64,000 nt of DNA from Chondromyces crocatus (GCF_001189295.1 NZ_CP012159.1:11241856-11305855); one strand, 5' to 3'; shown: positions 8,057 through 17,942, numbered from the stretch's first letter. Translations and numbers: made by a program. The notes: generated from the sequence alone by a model not told the origin.

Positions 8057-10217
8057 GCCCCACGAGCAGCTCGCGCAGCCGATCGCGCACGTGCTCTCGT
8101 TGCTCACGCGACAGCGCGCGCCGAAGCACCCAGGTCAGCTTCTGCTCGCGGTCTTCGCGCAGATAGCGCGCCGCGAGTTCCCGTTCGCGCGACGAGGGCG
8201 CGCCGAGTGCATCCAGGAAACGGAAGATCCCTGCTTCCGGATCCCACGCGAGCTGCACCGCCGCAGCGGCCAGCGCCATGTCGACGTCTGGCCCTCCGGC
8301 GTCCACGGGTCCCCTCGCTGCATCTCCCGACGCCCCCACCCCGGCCCCCACAGGGCGGCTCACCGCCGCGGGCCGCCGAGAACGACGCGCGAGCTCCGGC
8401 GCGAGGCGCGCTTGCACCTCGGGCTCCTTGATGCGGCGGGCCACGTCCACGAACCCGGGCAGCCAGGTGGCCGGGAAATTGTCGAATTCGGCGAAGATCC
8501 GCGCGTCCGCATCACGGTCACCCAGCCGGGAGAGCGCCACCGCCGCATGCAGGCGCAGCCAGACGTCGACATCGGCGAGCCGGGGTGCGAGGCGCGCCTT
8601 CACCGACGTGTCCCCCAGATCTCCCAGGAGGTCCACCGCGGAGCGGGCGCTCCACCGATCCTCACGCGCCAGCGCCGCGTCCATGCTGCTCGCCGCGAGG
8701 GGCAGCGTCCCCGGCGGCCGCAGCTCTGCCAGCAGATCCGTGAGCTCGTCCTGGCCACGCGCCCACGCGAGCAGCACCCTCCCCGAGACGGCCGGCGCCC
8801 GGTCGACCCGGAGATACGACGCCACGTCGTCGACCCCGCAGTCCTGCTGCTCCATGCACGACAGAAGATAGTCCCGCACCCTCGGGTCCCCGGCTCGGCC
8901 CAGCGCGAGCGCGGCGCGATGCTTCACCGCCGTCTTCCGGGTCATGAACAGCTTGTCGTGGATGAGGTTGGCGCGCTTGTCCCCGCTCAGGGCGTGCAGC
9001 GCATAGATCGCCTCCTGCCGGATCGACAGGTTGGGATCATCCACGAAGCGCTCCAGCGGCTTCGCCGCCTTGTCCGTGCCCAGCTTGCCCAGCGCGACGA
9101 TCGCGCTCGTGCGCACGAAGTCGCTGGGATCGGAGAGCGCCTTCTCCAGCAGGGGCAGCCCCTCGGGCCGCTTCACGTCGCCCAGCACGAAGGCGGCGTT
9201 GAGCCGGATGATCGCCTGCTTGTGCTCGATGACCTGGCGCACCGACGTGTAGAAGGCCCCCGGGTCCAGCCGCTCCAGGGCGAAGGCGATGTTGTTGAGC
9301 ATGCGCGACTCGCGCACCTTCGGCAGCCGCGCGAGCAGCACCTGCGCCGCCGACTTGTCGCCCACGAGCCCCAGCGCGTGGACCGCCTTGTTGCGGATGT
9401 CGGCGCTGGGATGCTCCAGCAAGGGCGTGAGTGGCGCGACGAGCCGCCCGGCGCGCAGCGAGGCCGCCGCCTCGGTCGCGGCGAGCTGGAGGGGCGCGTG
9501 GTGGCTCGCGAGCGCGGCGGCCACCTCGCCTTCCAGCGTGGCTCGCGCCATCAGGTGGCGGCTCATCCACAGGGCACGGAACGCCGTCGCGCGCAGGTCC
9601 GGCGCATCGGCGTCCGGCTTGCGACGCAGCTCCTGGCGGAGCACCGTCACCGCCTTCGGCTGGCTGAGCGCCCCCAGCGCCTGCAGGATCAGCACGCGGT
9701 TCCCCACCTCCTCGTCCGTGCGCCGGAACAACCGAAGCAACGGGTCGAGGGAGCTCGGGTCCGGCATCCGGGCCACGCCCTGGATCACCACGGCGCGCAC
9801 CTCGGGCTCCCAGTCGTCGAGCGCGGCCTGAAGTGCGGGCAGCCCGCGCCGGTCACCCAGCTGGCCGAGCATGATCGCGCACGTGCTGCGGATGTCCGCG
9901 TTCACGTTGTCGGCGAGGCACCTGGAGAGCGCCAGCGTCCCCCGCTTTCCCAGGCCGAGGATGTCAGGGCTCGCGGGCATCTCCCGCCCCGTGACGTTGA
10001 TCAGCACCGCGGGGTCGCTCGACATCGCGGCGAGCACACGCCGCCGCGCCGCTGCACGGCTCTCCGGCGCTGGCCCCCCGTTGCCCTGCTCCTCCGAAAC
10101 CACCGCGTCGTCCGCCGCCGCCTTCAAGGTCACGCCGAGCGCCGGCAGGAGCGCGAGCGTCAACGCGCCGATCCCCACCCAACGCTGTCGTGACGAGGTC
10201 CGCTTCGAGGACTTCAT
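8049..10217 (-). CDS. Exported HEAT-repeat protein
   Basis: The likely start is the ATG at 10217 (GGGAGACGGAG upstream), which opens a basic plus hydrophobic export signal (RQRWVGIGALTLALLPALGVTLKAAA). The 722-residue protein is built of HEAT/PBS-lyase-type repeats of about 31 residues: DIRSTCAIMLGQLGDRRGLPAL, DIRNKAVHALGLVGDKSAAQVL, FVRTSAIVALGKLGTDKAAKPL, SIRQEAIYALHALSGD and VWLRLHAAVALSRLGDRDA. Such solenoids bind partner proteins; no catalytic residues are visible. It is coupled to a small lipoprotein gene upstream (ATGA overlap) and to the Wzy-like gene downstream (8-base overlap), so the three genes form a tight operon, possibly an envelope complex. Confidence 0.85.
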   Translation of the reverse strand: MKSSKRTSSRQRWVGIGALTLALLPALGVTLKAAADDAVVSEEQGNGGPAPESRAAARRRVLAAMSSDPAVLINVTGREMPASPDILGLGKRGTLALSRCLADNVNADIRSTCAIMLGQLGDRRGLPALQAALDDWEPEVRAVVIQGVARMPDPSSLDPLLRLFRRTDEEVGNRVLILQALGALSQPKAVTVLRQELRRKPDADAPDLRATAFRALWMSRHLMARATLEGEVAAALASHHAPLQLAATEAAASLRAGRLVAPLTPLLEHPSADIRNKAVHALGLVGDKSAAQVLLARLPKVRESRMLNNIAFALERLDPGAFYTSVRQVIEHKQAIIRLNAAFVLGDVKRPEGLPLLEKALSDPSDFVRTSAIVALGKLGTDKAAKPLERFVDDPNLSIRQEAIYALHALSGDKRANLIHDKLFMTRKTAVKHRAALALGRAGDPRVRDYLLSCMEQQDCGVDDVASYLRVDRAPAVSGRVLLAWARGQDELTDLLAELRPPGTLPLAASSMDAALAREDRWSARSAVDLLGDLGDTSVKARLAPRLADVDVWLRLHAAVALSRLGDRDADARIFAEFDNFPATWLPGFVDVARRIKEPEVQARLAPELARRSRRPAAVSRPVGAGVGASGDAARGPVDAGGPDVDMALAAAAVQLAWDPEAGIFRFLDALGAPSSRERELAARYLREDREQKLTWVLRRALSREQREHVRDRLRELLVGRD

Positions 10218-10567
10218 CGCTCCGTCTCCCTTGCTGCGCCGACCTTCTCGACGCGCGTCGTCAATTTGCGGACGGCTTCCAGCAGCGCGCCTTCGGAGAG
10301 CTGCCGCGGCAGGTACCGGATGGTGACCGACCGCCCCTTGCAGACCCCTGCATGCCGATCCCACTGGACGAGGTCCACGCCCCGATCCTCGTACAGCGCG
10401 AGGTCGAACACCTCCTCGCATCCAGGCCCCGGCCGGAGATCCACCCGCAGCGCGACCTCTGCCCGGGCCACCCCCCGCGGGACGGGCATGTCGTGCCGAG
10501 GCCCGGTCGCGGTCACACCGGCCCCGCAGCCCACGAGGAGCACCGTGGCGAGCAGCAGCACGCGCAT
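10214..10567 (-). CDS. Small lipoprotein of unknown function
   Basis: The start at 10567 is chosen because it opens a clean lipoprotein signal (MRVLLLATVLLVGCGAG, lipobox LVGC) with a GGGGAGCG element upstream. The 117-residue product has the conserved-looking stretch VALRVDLRPGPGCEEVFDLALYEDRGVDLVQWDRHAGVCKGRSVTI in pieces, with two further cysteines that could form a disulfide. Its stop overlaps the start codon of the HEAT-repeat gene (ATGA), which indicates translational coupling. No family is recognised. Confidence 0.72.
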   Translation of the reverse strand: MRVLLLATVLLVGCGAGVTATGPRHDMPVPRGVARAEVALRVDLRPGPGCEEVFDLALYEDRGVDLVQWDRHAGVCKGRSVTIRYLPRQLSEGALLEAVRKLTTRVEKVGAARETER

Positions 10568-10637
10568 CGAACGCTCCCCGAGCGAAGACAACCTCACGTC
10601 ACCCCGACGGGCACGCATGAGAGTTCCGATCGACCTC

Positions 10638-11576
10638 TCAGCCAGCGGGCTTGCGCGCGATCGCAGCGCTGTAGATCTCGCCCGCGCTGGTCCCGATCCA
10701 CAAGGACGCGCCCCCCTTGGCCGTGGCGACGATCACGCGCGGCTCACCCCGCCCTCCGAGCTGAACCTTCGCGCTCGGCGCGAGCGTCCCTGCGCCAGCG
10801 CCCTCGATCGTCGCCTCGCTGTAGAGGGCGAGCCGCCCGTCGGGGAACGCCACGAACAGCGCTCCCTCCAGCACCGCAACATCCGCCACCGGCCCCTCGA
10901 GGGTGAGGGTCTTCGCCGTGAGCTTGCCGCCTGCCTTCACCACCACGCACACCGTCCCGCCACCGCGCTTGTACAGCGCCGAGAGCTGCTGCCCACCGCG
11001 CACGCGATCGAGTCCCGCCGCCTCACGAGGCAACGTCGCCCGGTGGCTCGCCCCCGGCTCCGGGGTGGCGCCCGGGTGCACCCGCAGCTCACCGCCCTCG
11101 GCCCCGGTGTCCACCACGGCGTAGGTCTCGCCCTCGGTCACGTCGAACGCCCGCACCGATCCCCGCAGGACGAAGGGTCGCTCCTCGACGTCGTTCTTCA
11201 GCAGCTTGAGCTCTGCGGCCGCGCCGTCCCACTTCAAGGTCAGCGCCGTCTCGCCGCCGGGACGTGCCGCGAGCTGCCGCGCGTCGCGGGACACCTGATC
11301 CATCTTCGGGGAGTGCTGGATGCCGAGCAGCGCCCACACGTCCCCTTCGCTGCGCACGACGGCCACGTCCTTGGACAGGAGGGCGACGTCGTCCGCCGAC
11401 GACAGCGACACGTTGGTCGTCTTGCCGGACGATCCCCCGAGCGCGCAGACACCGACGCGCACCGGATCGGTGGAGACCATCGCCACGAGGCCAGGGTTCG
11501 CCAGCACGGCGGCACCACGGATCTCGGCGTCGAGCGAGTGAACCTTGCGAGGCGCGTTCAGGCTATGGAACGACAT
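10638..11576 (-). CDS. Hypothetical protein, possible beta-propeller
   Basis: This 312-residue protein starts MSFHSLNAPRKVHSLDAEIRGAAVL; the upstream extension of the frame looks non-coding. The sequence is a run of short beta-rich segments ending in small residues (GLVAMVSTDPVRVGVCALGG, VAVVRSEGDVWALLG, VADVAVLEGALFVAFPDGRLALYS, ASLWIGTSAGEIYSA), which resembles propeller blades. There is no signal peptide, so it is probably cytoplasmic. It is the first gene of the minus-strand run, 70 bases ahead of the small lipoprotein gene. No family is assigned. Confidence 0.65.
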   Translation of the reverse strand: MSFHSLNAPRKVHSLDAEIRGAAVLANPGLVAMVSTDPVRVGVCALGGSSGKTTNVSLSSADDVALLSKDVAVVRSEGDVWALLGIQHSPKMDQVSRDARQLAARPGGETALTLKWDGAAAELKLLKNDVEERPFVLRGSVRAFDVTEGETYAVVDTGAEGGELRVHPGATPEPGASHRATLPREAAGLDRVRGGQQLSALYKRGGGTVCVVVKAGGKLTAKTLTLEGPVADVAVLEGALFVAFPDGRLALYSEATIEGAGAGTLAPSAKVQLGGRGEPRVIVATAKGGASLWIGTSAGEIYSAAIARKPAG

Positions 11577-11864
11577 GGGTGCAGGAGAATACTCGTTTCT
11601 CCTTCCCGGGGGATCCCTTTCGCCGTCACCGATCTCCCCCGCACGTCTCCCTTCGCTGGCGTCGCACCGCCCCCCCGCACCTGCACACCACCACCTCCGG
11701 GCATCACGCGCCGAAGGCAACGTCGAGCGCCGTCTGCCGGAGCGTCGGCAGGACCCGGCGACGTGCTCGCCGAGGGTGACGTGCTCACCGAGACCGAGGG
11801 AGAAGGCTCACGACGGTCCCCAAAGACTCGCTGCCTTGCCAGGACCGCGGTAGACGCCCCGAGC

Positions 11865-12254
11865 ATGGAACGCGTCTTCTTCCTCCTGTCGGGCGTCTAT
11901 GGCTTCCTCGGGGTGGCGCTGGGCGCCTTCGGTGCCCATGGGCTGAAGACACGGCTGGAGTCGCTCCCGGATGCCGCATTGCGCACCGGATGGTGGCAGA
12001 CCGGCGCGCAGTATCACCTGATCCATGCCCTCGCCCTCGCCCTCGCCGCCTACCTCGCAGGGCGCACCAGCGCGACCACGGCGACGGTGGCGGGCTTCTG
12101 TTTCGCAGGGGGTGTGCTGCTCTTCTCCGGGAGCCTGTACGTGATGACGTTGACCGGCATCCGCTGGCTCGGGGCGGTGACGCCGCTCGGGGGGCTCCTG
12201 ATGCTGGCCGGGTGGGCCTCCGTGGCCCTCACCGCCATGAAGCTGGGACAGTGA
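11865..12254 (+). CDS. DUF423 family membrane protein
   Basis: This 129-residue protein with four hydrophobic helices carries the family signature near its N-terminus (GFLGVALGAFGAHGLK), the middle motif YHLIHALALALAAYL, and LFSGSLYVMTLTGIRWLGAVTPLGGLLMLAGW near the end. The length fits the DUF423 (YgdD-like) family, inner membrane proteins of unknown function. The start codon is the first ATG giving the family's usual N-terminus; the frame is open upstream without coding character. It stands alone between divergent neighbours. Confidence 0.88.
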   Translation: MERVFFLLSGVYGFLGVALGAFGAHGLKTRLESLPDAALRTGWWQTGAQYHLIHALALALAAYLAGRTSATTATVAGFCFAGGVLLFSGSLYVMTLTGIRWLGAVTPLGGLLMLAGWASVALTAMKLGQ

Positions 12255-12412
12255 GCTGATCCAGACCGGCGCCCCACCCCGCTCCGGCGGACCGACGAGG
12301 AGCTGGACGCTCCGGACATCGACCTCGGCTCACCCCCGCCGTGGACATGACGGGTGCACGACGAGATCGCGTGTGCCAGCGTTGACGGCCCCCTGTCCTT
12401 GCCGAGGAGCTG

Positions 12413-13684
12413 ATGTCCGACGCGAAGCCGCTCTCGTTCTCCCGCCGTGATTTCTTCGTCGCTGCTGGCGCTGCGAGCGTCGGCGGGATCGCGTCTCACC
12501 TCGTCTCGAAGCAGATCGACTACAGCGGCGCGGCGCAACCGACGGCGCCGGCGACCCAGGCCCTGCCCGCGATCACGGCACCTCCCCCGAGCGCGGCTAC
12601 GTCGGCGCCCCAGGAAGACGTCGGCCCTGTGGAGCCGCCGAATGCGCAGTCCCCTGACGCCGAGGTCCCCCGGGCCACGAAGAAGCTCGGCTGGGCCATC
12701 GTGGGACTCGGCAAGCTCGCGCTGGAGGAGGTGCTGCCCGCGTTCGGGGTGGCCAAGCACGCTCGGCTCGCAGCGCTGGTCAGCGGGCACCAGGACAAGG
12801 CGCTCCAGGTCGCCGAAGCCTACGGGCTCGATCCGAAGAACGTCTACGGCTACGAGATGTTCGACACGATCGAGGACAACCCGGCGGTCGACATCGTCTA
12901 CGTGATCCTGCCGAACTCGATGCACGCGGAGTACACCATCCGCGGCTTCAGGGCAGGCAAGCACGTGCTCTGCGAGAAGCCGATGGCGCCGACCACCGAC
13001 GAATGCACCCGGATGATCGCGGCGGCGAAGCGGGCCGGCAAGAAGCTGATGGTCGCCTACCGGTTGCGGTACGAGCCCATCAACCAGAAGGTCATCGAGA
13101 TGTGCCGCAGCAAAGAGCTGGGGCCGCTCCGCACCTTCGAGGCGAGCCACGTGCAGGTGACCCGAGCGCCCAACATCCGGCTGAGCAGCAAGCTCGCCGG
13201 AGGCCCGCTGGGAGACATCGGGATCTACTGCATCAACGCCGCGCGCTACGTCGCGGGGGAGGAGCCGGTGGAGGTCACCGCGATGATGCACCAGCCCCAC
13301 GACGACGGGAACTTCAGGGAGGTCCCCGCCGGCTATGCGTTCACCATGCGCTTCCCATCCGGCATGCTCGCGCATTGCGATTGCCATTTTGCCGCCGCGA
13401 AGTCGGCACGATATCGGGTGCATTGCGCGGACGGGTACATCGACGTCGACCCGGCCTTCACCTACGAGGGGCTGGAGCTGCGCGTGAACCGCGAGGCGGG
13501 GACGACGCGGCTGCAGGTCGAGCCGGTGAACCAGTTCGCGGCGGAGATGGACCATTTCTCGCTGGCCGTGATGAACGACACCGCGCCGCTCACCCCCGGG
13601 GAAGAGGGACTGGCCGACGTGCGGGTGATCAAGGCCATCGAGGAGGCGGCGCGGAGTGGGCGTACGGTGAAGATCGGCGCGTGA
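12413..13684 (+). CDS. Tat-exported Gfo/Idh/MocA family oxidoreductase
   Basis: This 423-residue protein has a twin-arginine signal (SRRDFFVAAGAASVGG, residues 10-25), then a Pro/Ala-rich linker, then a Rossmann domain beginning WAIVGLGKLA near residue 98 and the family hallmark CEKPMAP near residue 185. The C-terminal alpha/beta domain contains GGPLGDIGIYCINAARY, as in glucose-fructose oxidoreductases, which are also Tat-exported with bound NADP. It likely acts on sugars or sugar derivatives in the periplasm; the substrate cannot be read from sequence. A GAGGAG element precedes the ATG. It is convergent with the next gene, with only 7 bases between stop codons. Confidence 0.88.
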   Translation: MSDAKPLSFSRRDFFVAAGAASVGGIASHLVSKQIDYSGAAQPTAPATQALPAITAPPPSAATSAPQEDVGPVEPPNAQSPDAEVPRATKKLGWAIVGLGKLALEEVLPAFGVAKHARLAALVSGHQDKALQVAEAYGLDPKNVYGYEMFDTIEDNPAVDIVYVILPNSMHAEYTIRGFRAGKHVLCEKPMAPTTDECTRMIAAAKRAGKKLMVAYRLRYEPINQKVIEMCRSKELGPLRTFEASHVQVTRAPNIRLSSKLAGGPLGDIGIYCINAARYVAGEEPVEVTAMMHQPHDDGNFREVPAGYAFTMRFPSGMLAHCDCHFAAAKSARYRVHCADGYIDVDPAFTYEGLELRVNREAGTTRLQVEPVNQFAAEMDHFSLAVMNDTAPLTPGEEGLADVRVIKAIEEAARSGRTVKIGA

Positions 13685-13691
13685 GCGCGCC

Positions 13692-16487
13692 TCAGCGCTT
13701 CCAGGCGATCGTCATCCACCGGACGCGGCCGGAGCCGCTCAGCGCGTCGTCGGAGAAGAAGAGCCCCCCCGAGCCAGCGAACGAGGGAGACACGTCCTGG
13801 GCCGCGTTCCCGGTGAGGACACCGAGGAGCTGCGTCGCCCCGGGCCGGCCCTGCGCGTTGAACTCGAGGGCGCGCAGCGACAGCGCTTCCCCTTCGGCCA
13901 CGGTGAGCACCGCGCGGCAGCCGCCGTCGCAGGCGAGCGCGATCGATGCCGCCGAGGCCCCTTCCACGCCGAGGGGGATGGCGCCGGGCGCGCCTTGCAT
14001 GAGGCCTCGCTCGTCGACGTGCACGAACCGGGCGGTGCCGCCCCCCGTCGCCCCGTCCCCGGTCGGCTCCTCGATCCAGGCCGCGAGCATGCCGCTGCCG
14101 AAGGGCGCGAGGGCCGGGCTGCGCGAGTGCTCGGGGGAGGTGAAGAGGCGGGTCTCCGGCCCGGCTTTCTGGAGCGTCTTGGCGTCGAGGCGGGCCATCC
14201 AGATGTCGGCCGTCTCCTCGTTCTGTCGCGCGTCGGACCAGACGAGCCAGGCCTCCTTGCCGCGCATCAGGATCTGCACCTCGGCGGCGTCACCGGCGGC
14301 GTCGGTGACGCGGCGGTCGGGCCCCGACTTCTGGAGGTTCTTGTCGAGCCGCGCCGCGTAGACCTCGGCGTTGCCGTCGCGGGTGTCGACCCAGGCGAGG
14401 ATCCAGCCGTCCGCCCCATCGTGGACGATGGCGACGTCTGCGGCTTCGCTGGGCGCGCCCGAGGCGGTCTTGCGTCGCGGCGCGGTGGTCACCTTCTTCT
14501 GGGTGACCTTCTCGCCGTTCGCGTCGAGACGGGTGACGTAGACCTGCGGCTCCCCCTTCTCGCGCGCGACCCAGGCCACCACGCTGTCGGGCCGCTCGCC
14601 CGGGGCCGTGGCGATGGACACCCCGCCGATCGACGAGGCCTTCTGCGACAGGACGTTGAGCTTCCCGAGCGCCTCGGGGCCGACCGCGCGCACCGCCAGC
14701 GTGGCCCCCTGATCCTTGTCCTTGTCCTTCGCGCGCCCGTTCGCTGCGGCGTTGCTCTCCAGCGTGTACGTCACCCACGCGGCGAGACCACGACCCCCGC
14801 CGAGATCGGTGCCAGCGACCCGGGACACGTGCTCGCCATCGTAGAGAGCACGCACCGAGCTGGCGCGGGGCACGGCGTCGGCCGTCTCTCGATGGGCTGG
14901 CACCTGCCAGGGCCCCTCACGCACCGGCAGGGCGACCACGGCGAGCGGAGCGCCCTGGGGCGGAGGGGGAGGAGCCGCCTTGTCGGACTTGTTCGCCCCG
15001 CCCGGGTTCCGCGCGGAGGAGGCGGCGCGGGGTTCTGGCGCGGGTGGCGGCGCGGCGCTGCGCGGGGCAGCCGCGCTCGCGAGGGCAGTGCACTGACCCT
15101 TGGCGCACGACAGCCCGCGCACGAGGTACGGAATCCCGCCCGTGGCAGCGAACGGCGCGGCCCGGACCGGCTCTCCCGCGCGCACCGAGAGGTCCGCACC
15201 GAAGCGCACGTACGTCGGCCAGATGGGCGTCTCGTCATCCCCCTCGGCCATCAGGTTCGGAGGCCCCGCCGCTGGGGCGAGGGTGAGCGCCGCGAAGCCG
15301 TCTCCATCGAGCGCCAGGTCCGGAGGGCCGCTCGCGCTCATCATCAGGCCCGCTTGCTCCTTGCCGAGAACGCCATCGGCCCCGATCGCCGCGAGGTGGA
15401 TGAGCCGCGCCTCCCGCGGCGCGCGGATGAGGTCTTCCCAGGCGAGGAGCGCTCGCTTCGCCGGAGGAGCGCCGGGAACGTACGGGGGTGAGACGAGCGA
15501 CACGAGCGCTTGCTCCCCCGCCGGCGCAGTGGCCCGGAGCGGCGCGACGGCGATGCGCCCGCCTGGCTCGACCACGGAGACGTACACCGTGGCGTCCAGA
15601 TCGCGCTCGTCGGTCCAGGCGAGCAGGTATTTGCCGTCGATCGAAGCGATCTCCAGGTCGATCTGCGCCGTCACCTCCTGGCTCACCACCACGGGCGCGC
15701 CGGGCTTGCCGTTCGCGCCGAGCTCGACGAGCGCGATCTGACCGAGCTTGGGCTCCGCGGCAGAGCGCGTCGACTTCCCGGAAGCGCGACGGACGATGGC
15801 GACGGCCGCGCCCTTCTCACTCGACGTGGCCTGCCAGGCGAGGACGTCGCGCGCGACCGCGACCGGCGTCGCCGCCTTGCCTCCGCTGACGCCCGACGCC
15901 ATCACGTCGGCGCCATCCTCCCGCGGCAGCTCCCACACCACCGTGGACCCCTGCGCGCTGACGAGCACGTCGACCCAGGCGATCTCCTCGGCCGACTGCA
16001 AGACCAGCGTGGGCTTGCCCGCGGCATTCCCTGCGCCGTCGAGCGCGAGCAGCCGGATGGCCCGGCTTCCCCCCTGCTCCTCGATCCATGCCACGACGTA
16101 GCCCGAGCTGGAGGCACGCAGCGAGGCCACCGAGACCTCCTCCGGCGCGACGCCGACCTCGACACGGGCCGCGAGCGGCGCGCCGTCTGCCCCGAGCCGA
16201 CGAGACCACCACTTGCCGCCCGCTGCCCAGAAGAGCAACGCCTCGTCCCCCCGGCGCGTGAAGTACGGCGACGACTCCTCGTCTTCGAGGTGAGCCACCA
16301 CGTTCGCGGGGAGGAGCGGCGGGCCCGAAGGCCCCTTCGCCGCGGAGGGCGGCGTCTCCAGCGCCCGCGGCGGCCGCTTCGTGGGCGTCCCCAGCGAGGC
16401 CCCGCCACCACATCCCACGAGCGAGAGGATCAGGGCCGCAGGGGGAAGCGCGTGATGGATCGAGCGGAGGGCGAGCCGGAGGAGCAT
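13692..16487 (-). CDS. Large lipoprotein, likely beta-propeller
   Basis: This roughly 931-residue protein has a lipoprotein signal (start at 16487; ALILSLVGCGGG lipobox). The body consists of repeated short blades with the pattern VAWVxxxxGxxxVYVxRLDAxGxK, e.g. DSVVAWVAREKGEPQVYVTRLDANG, WILAWVDTRDGNAEVYAARLDK and WLVWSDARQNEETADIWMARLDAK, typical of exported beta-propeller proteins. An Ala/Pro-rich low-complexity stretch (about residues 475-530) divides two propeller-like regions. The frame is open 549 bases further upstream, but that part encodes low-complexity repeat DNA. Surface or periplasmic location is expected; no enzymatic motif is seen. Confidence 0.75.
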   Translation of the reverse strand: MLLRLALRSIHHALPPAALILSLVGCGGGASLGTPTKRPPRALETPPSAAKGPSGPPLLPANVVAHLEDEESSPYFTRRGDEALLFWAAGGKWWSRRLGADGAPLAARVEVGVAPEEVSVASLRASSSGYVVAWIEEQGGSRAIRLLALDGAGNAAGKPTLVLQSAEEIAWVDVLVSAQGSTVVWELPREDGADVMASGVSGGKAATPVAVARDVLAWQATSSEKGAAVAIVRRASGKSTRSAAEPKLGQIALVELGANGKPGAPVVVSQEVTAQIDLEIASIDGKYLLAWTDERDLDATVYVSVVEPGGRIAVAPLRATAPAGEQALVSLVSPPYVPGAPPAKRALLAWEDLIRAPREARLIHLAAIGADGVLGKEQAGLMMSASGPPDLALDGDGFAALTLAPAAGPPNLMAEGDDETPIWPTYVRFGADLSVRAGEPVRAAPFAATGGIPYLVRGLSCAKGQCTALASAAAPRSAAPPPAPEPRAASSARNPGGANKSDKAAPPPPPQGAPLAVVALPVREGPWQVPAHRETADAVPRASSVRALYDGEHVSRVAGTDLGGGRGLAAWVTYTLESNAAANGRAKDKDKDQGATLAVRAVGPEALGKLNVLSQKASSIGGVSIATAPGERPDSVVAWVAREKGEPQVYVTRLDANGEKVTQKKVTTAPRRKTASGAPSEAADVAIVHDGADGWILAWVDTRDGNAEVYAARLDKNLQKSGPDRRVTDAAGDAAEVQILMRGKEAWLVWSDARQNEETADIWMARLDAKTLQKAGPETRLFTSPEHSRSPALAPFGSGMLAAWIEEPTGDGATGGGTARFVHVDERGLMQGAPGAIPLGVEGASAASIALACDGGCRAVLTVAEGEALSLRALEFNAQGRPGATQLLGVLTGNAAQDVSPSFAGSGGLFFSDDALSGSGRVRWMTIAWKR

Positions 16488-16607
16488 AGGGGGCGGACGA
16501 TGCCAGAGGAACTTGGGTCCGGCCACCATGATGCGTGGCCGTTCTTCGCAGGCGATGGATTCCCGCATCGCCCCCTCTGCGAAGGGCGAGGGCGGCGGGG
16601 GTGACGC

Positions 16608-16688
16608 GTGAGGCGCAGGACGCCCGCGCCGTGCGTGAGGCGCAGGACGCCCGCGCCGTGCATGAGGCGCAGGATGCCCGCGCCGTGA
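16608..16688. repeat. 27-bp tandem repeat, 3 copies
   Basis: Three direct copies of a 27-bp unit start at 16608, 16635 and 16662. The core is TGAGGCGCAGGAC followed by GCCCGCGCC; copy 3 differs by a few bases. They lie in the intergenic space between the ADP-ribosylglycohydrolase stop-distal side and the large lipoprotein gene start. Confidence 0.85.
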
Positions 16689-16710
16689 ACGTGACGACGC
16701 TCGCTCCACG

Positions 16711-17838
16711 TCAGTACGGCGGCAGCATGCGCCGGAAGCCATGGAGCAGGGCGATGGCGAGGAAGAGGGCATTCCGCGGGAGGATGGCGGGCCAGAACAG
16801 CGGCAGCGGACCTCGATCGCCCTCCGCACCACCCCGCGCGACAAGCGTCGTGCCCCGCTCGAGGCGGACGGCCGTGCCACCGAAGCGCTCCGCCAGACGC
16901 ACCCCGAGCTTGCGCATCCAGCCCACCGAGCGGGGATAGTCGCAGATGCCGTCGAGCCACGCGGACGGGATGGCGCTGGCCCCGGCCGTCGCGCCTGCCA
17001 GCGCCCCCGCGACGGCCCCGGTGCTGTCGGCGTCACCGCCGAGGAGGATCACCTCCTCCACGCACTGCGCGACGTCTCCAGGGCTCTTCAGCCAGCAAAA
17101 GAGCGCGACGGGCACGGTGTGGAGCATGTATCCCGTCACGCCATCCGACAGGCCCAGCGACGCAGCGAGCTGCCTCCCCGAAGCGCCACGAGCGAGATGC
17201 GCTTCCACCTCGTCGAGCGCCGCAAGCAGCGCCTCTCCCTCGATCCGGCGCCGCAGCTCGCCGAAGAGCGCGGTCGGGTGAACGCCGTGAGGCCCGTGCT
17301 GGACCCCGTGGGCCGCCGCGAGGGCGATGACCAGCGCGCCCTCCTCGGCGCGGGGATCGGTGTGCGTGAGCCGCGTGGAGGCCCGCACGAACGGCGCGAT
17401 GCGCTCGGGCGTGTCGGCGAGACAAGCGCCGAGGATCGGCGCGCGCATCGCCGGGCCGTTCCCGGCCGAGAACACCCCGCTGCGCGTGACGGGAAAGCCG
17501 AGGCAAAGCTTCACGATGGCCCGCAACGTCGCCCACCCGACGGCTGCCGGCAGCGCGAGAAACCAGCCTCGCAGGCGCCAGGCGAGCGCACGTGCGAAGC
17601 GCCCCTCGTCCTCCGCCTCTGCGAGCAGGGCCTGCGCCGTCATGCAGGCATGCTCGGCGTCGTCACTCAGCATCCCGCGCCCGAGCACGAAGTGATGCCG
17701 CAGAGGCCCCACCCCGTACAGACGCACAGCGCGCTCGGGCGTCAGGCCCTCACGGGGCAAACCGAGGGCATCCCCCACCGCCGCCCCGAGCAGCGCCCCC
17801 GTCAGCTGGTCGATGCGATCTGGCTTCAGGCCGTCCAT
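16711..17838 (-). CDS. ADP-ribosylglycohydrolase family protein
   Basis: This 375-residue protein (ATG at 17838) shows the ADP-ribosylglycohydrolase signatures in order: [15 protein letters not shown] at residues 14-28, the metal-site [16 protein letters not shown] near residue 58, and [17 protein letters not shown] near residue 275. In the ARH/DraG family these Asp/Glu/Thr residues bind two Mg2+ ions and remove ADP-ribose from proteins or small substrates; here SDDAE replaces the usual SDDTE. A hydrophobic stretch near the C-terminus ([13 protein letters not shown]) may be a membrane contact. A longer form from a GTG at 17910 is possible. It is divergent from the chemotaxis receptor gene across a 248-base region holding a palindrome. 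Confidence 0.88.
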   Translation of the reverse strand: MDGLKPDRIDQLTGALLGAAVGDALGLPREGLTPERAVRLYGVGPLRHHFVLGRGMLSDDAEHACMTAQALLAEAEDEGRFARALAWRLRGWFLALPAAVGWATLRAIVKLCLGFPVTRSGVFSAGNGPAMRAPILGACLADTPERIAPFVRASTRLTHTDPRAEEGALVIALAAAHGVQHGPHGVHPTALFGELRRRIEGEALLAALDEVEAHLARGASGRQLAASLGLSDGVTGYMLHTVPVALFCWLKSPGDVAQCVEEVILLGGDADSTGAVAGALAGATAGASAIPSAWLDGICDYPRSVGWMRKLGVRLAERFGGTAVRLERGTTLVARGGAEGDRGPLPLFWPAILPRNALFLAIALLHGFRRMLPPY

Positions 17839-17942
17839 GTGCGGCGCAGATTCGCAACGCGCGTGCCACCCGACCCGCGCCGCATTCTCTCGGCGAAGAC
17901 GACGTTTCACGGCCTCGCCACCCGCTCACGCACGCCCTCCCG

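Noticed and set aside
7512-10193. 893-codon open frame on the plus strand
   Set aside because: It is antisense to the HEAT-repeat and Wzy-like genes, which have clear repeat and motif structure; its own product is Arg/His/Pro-rich without family.
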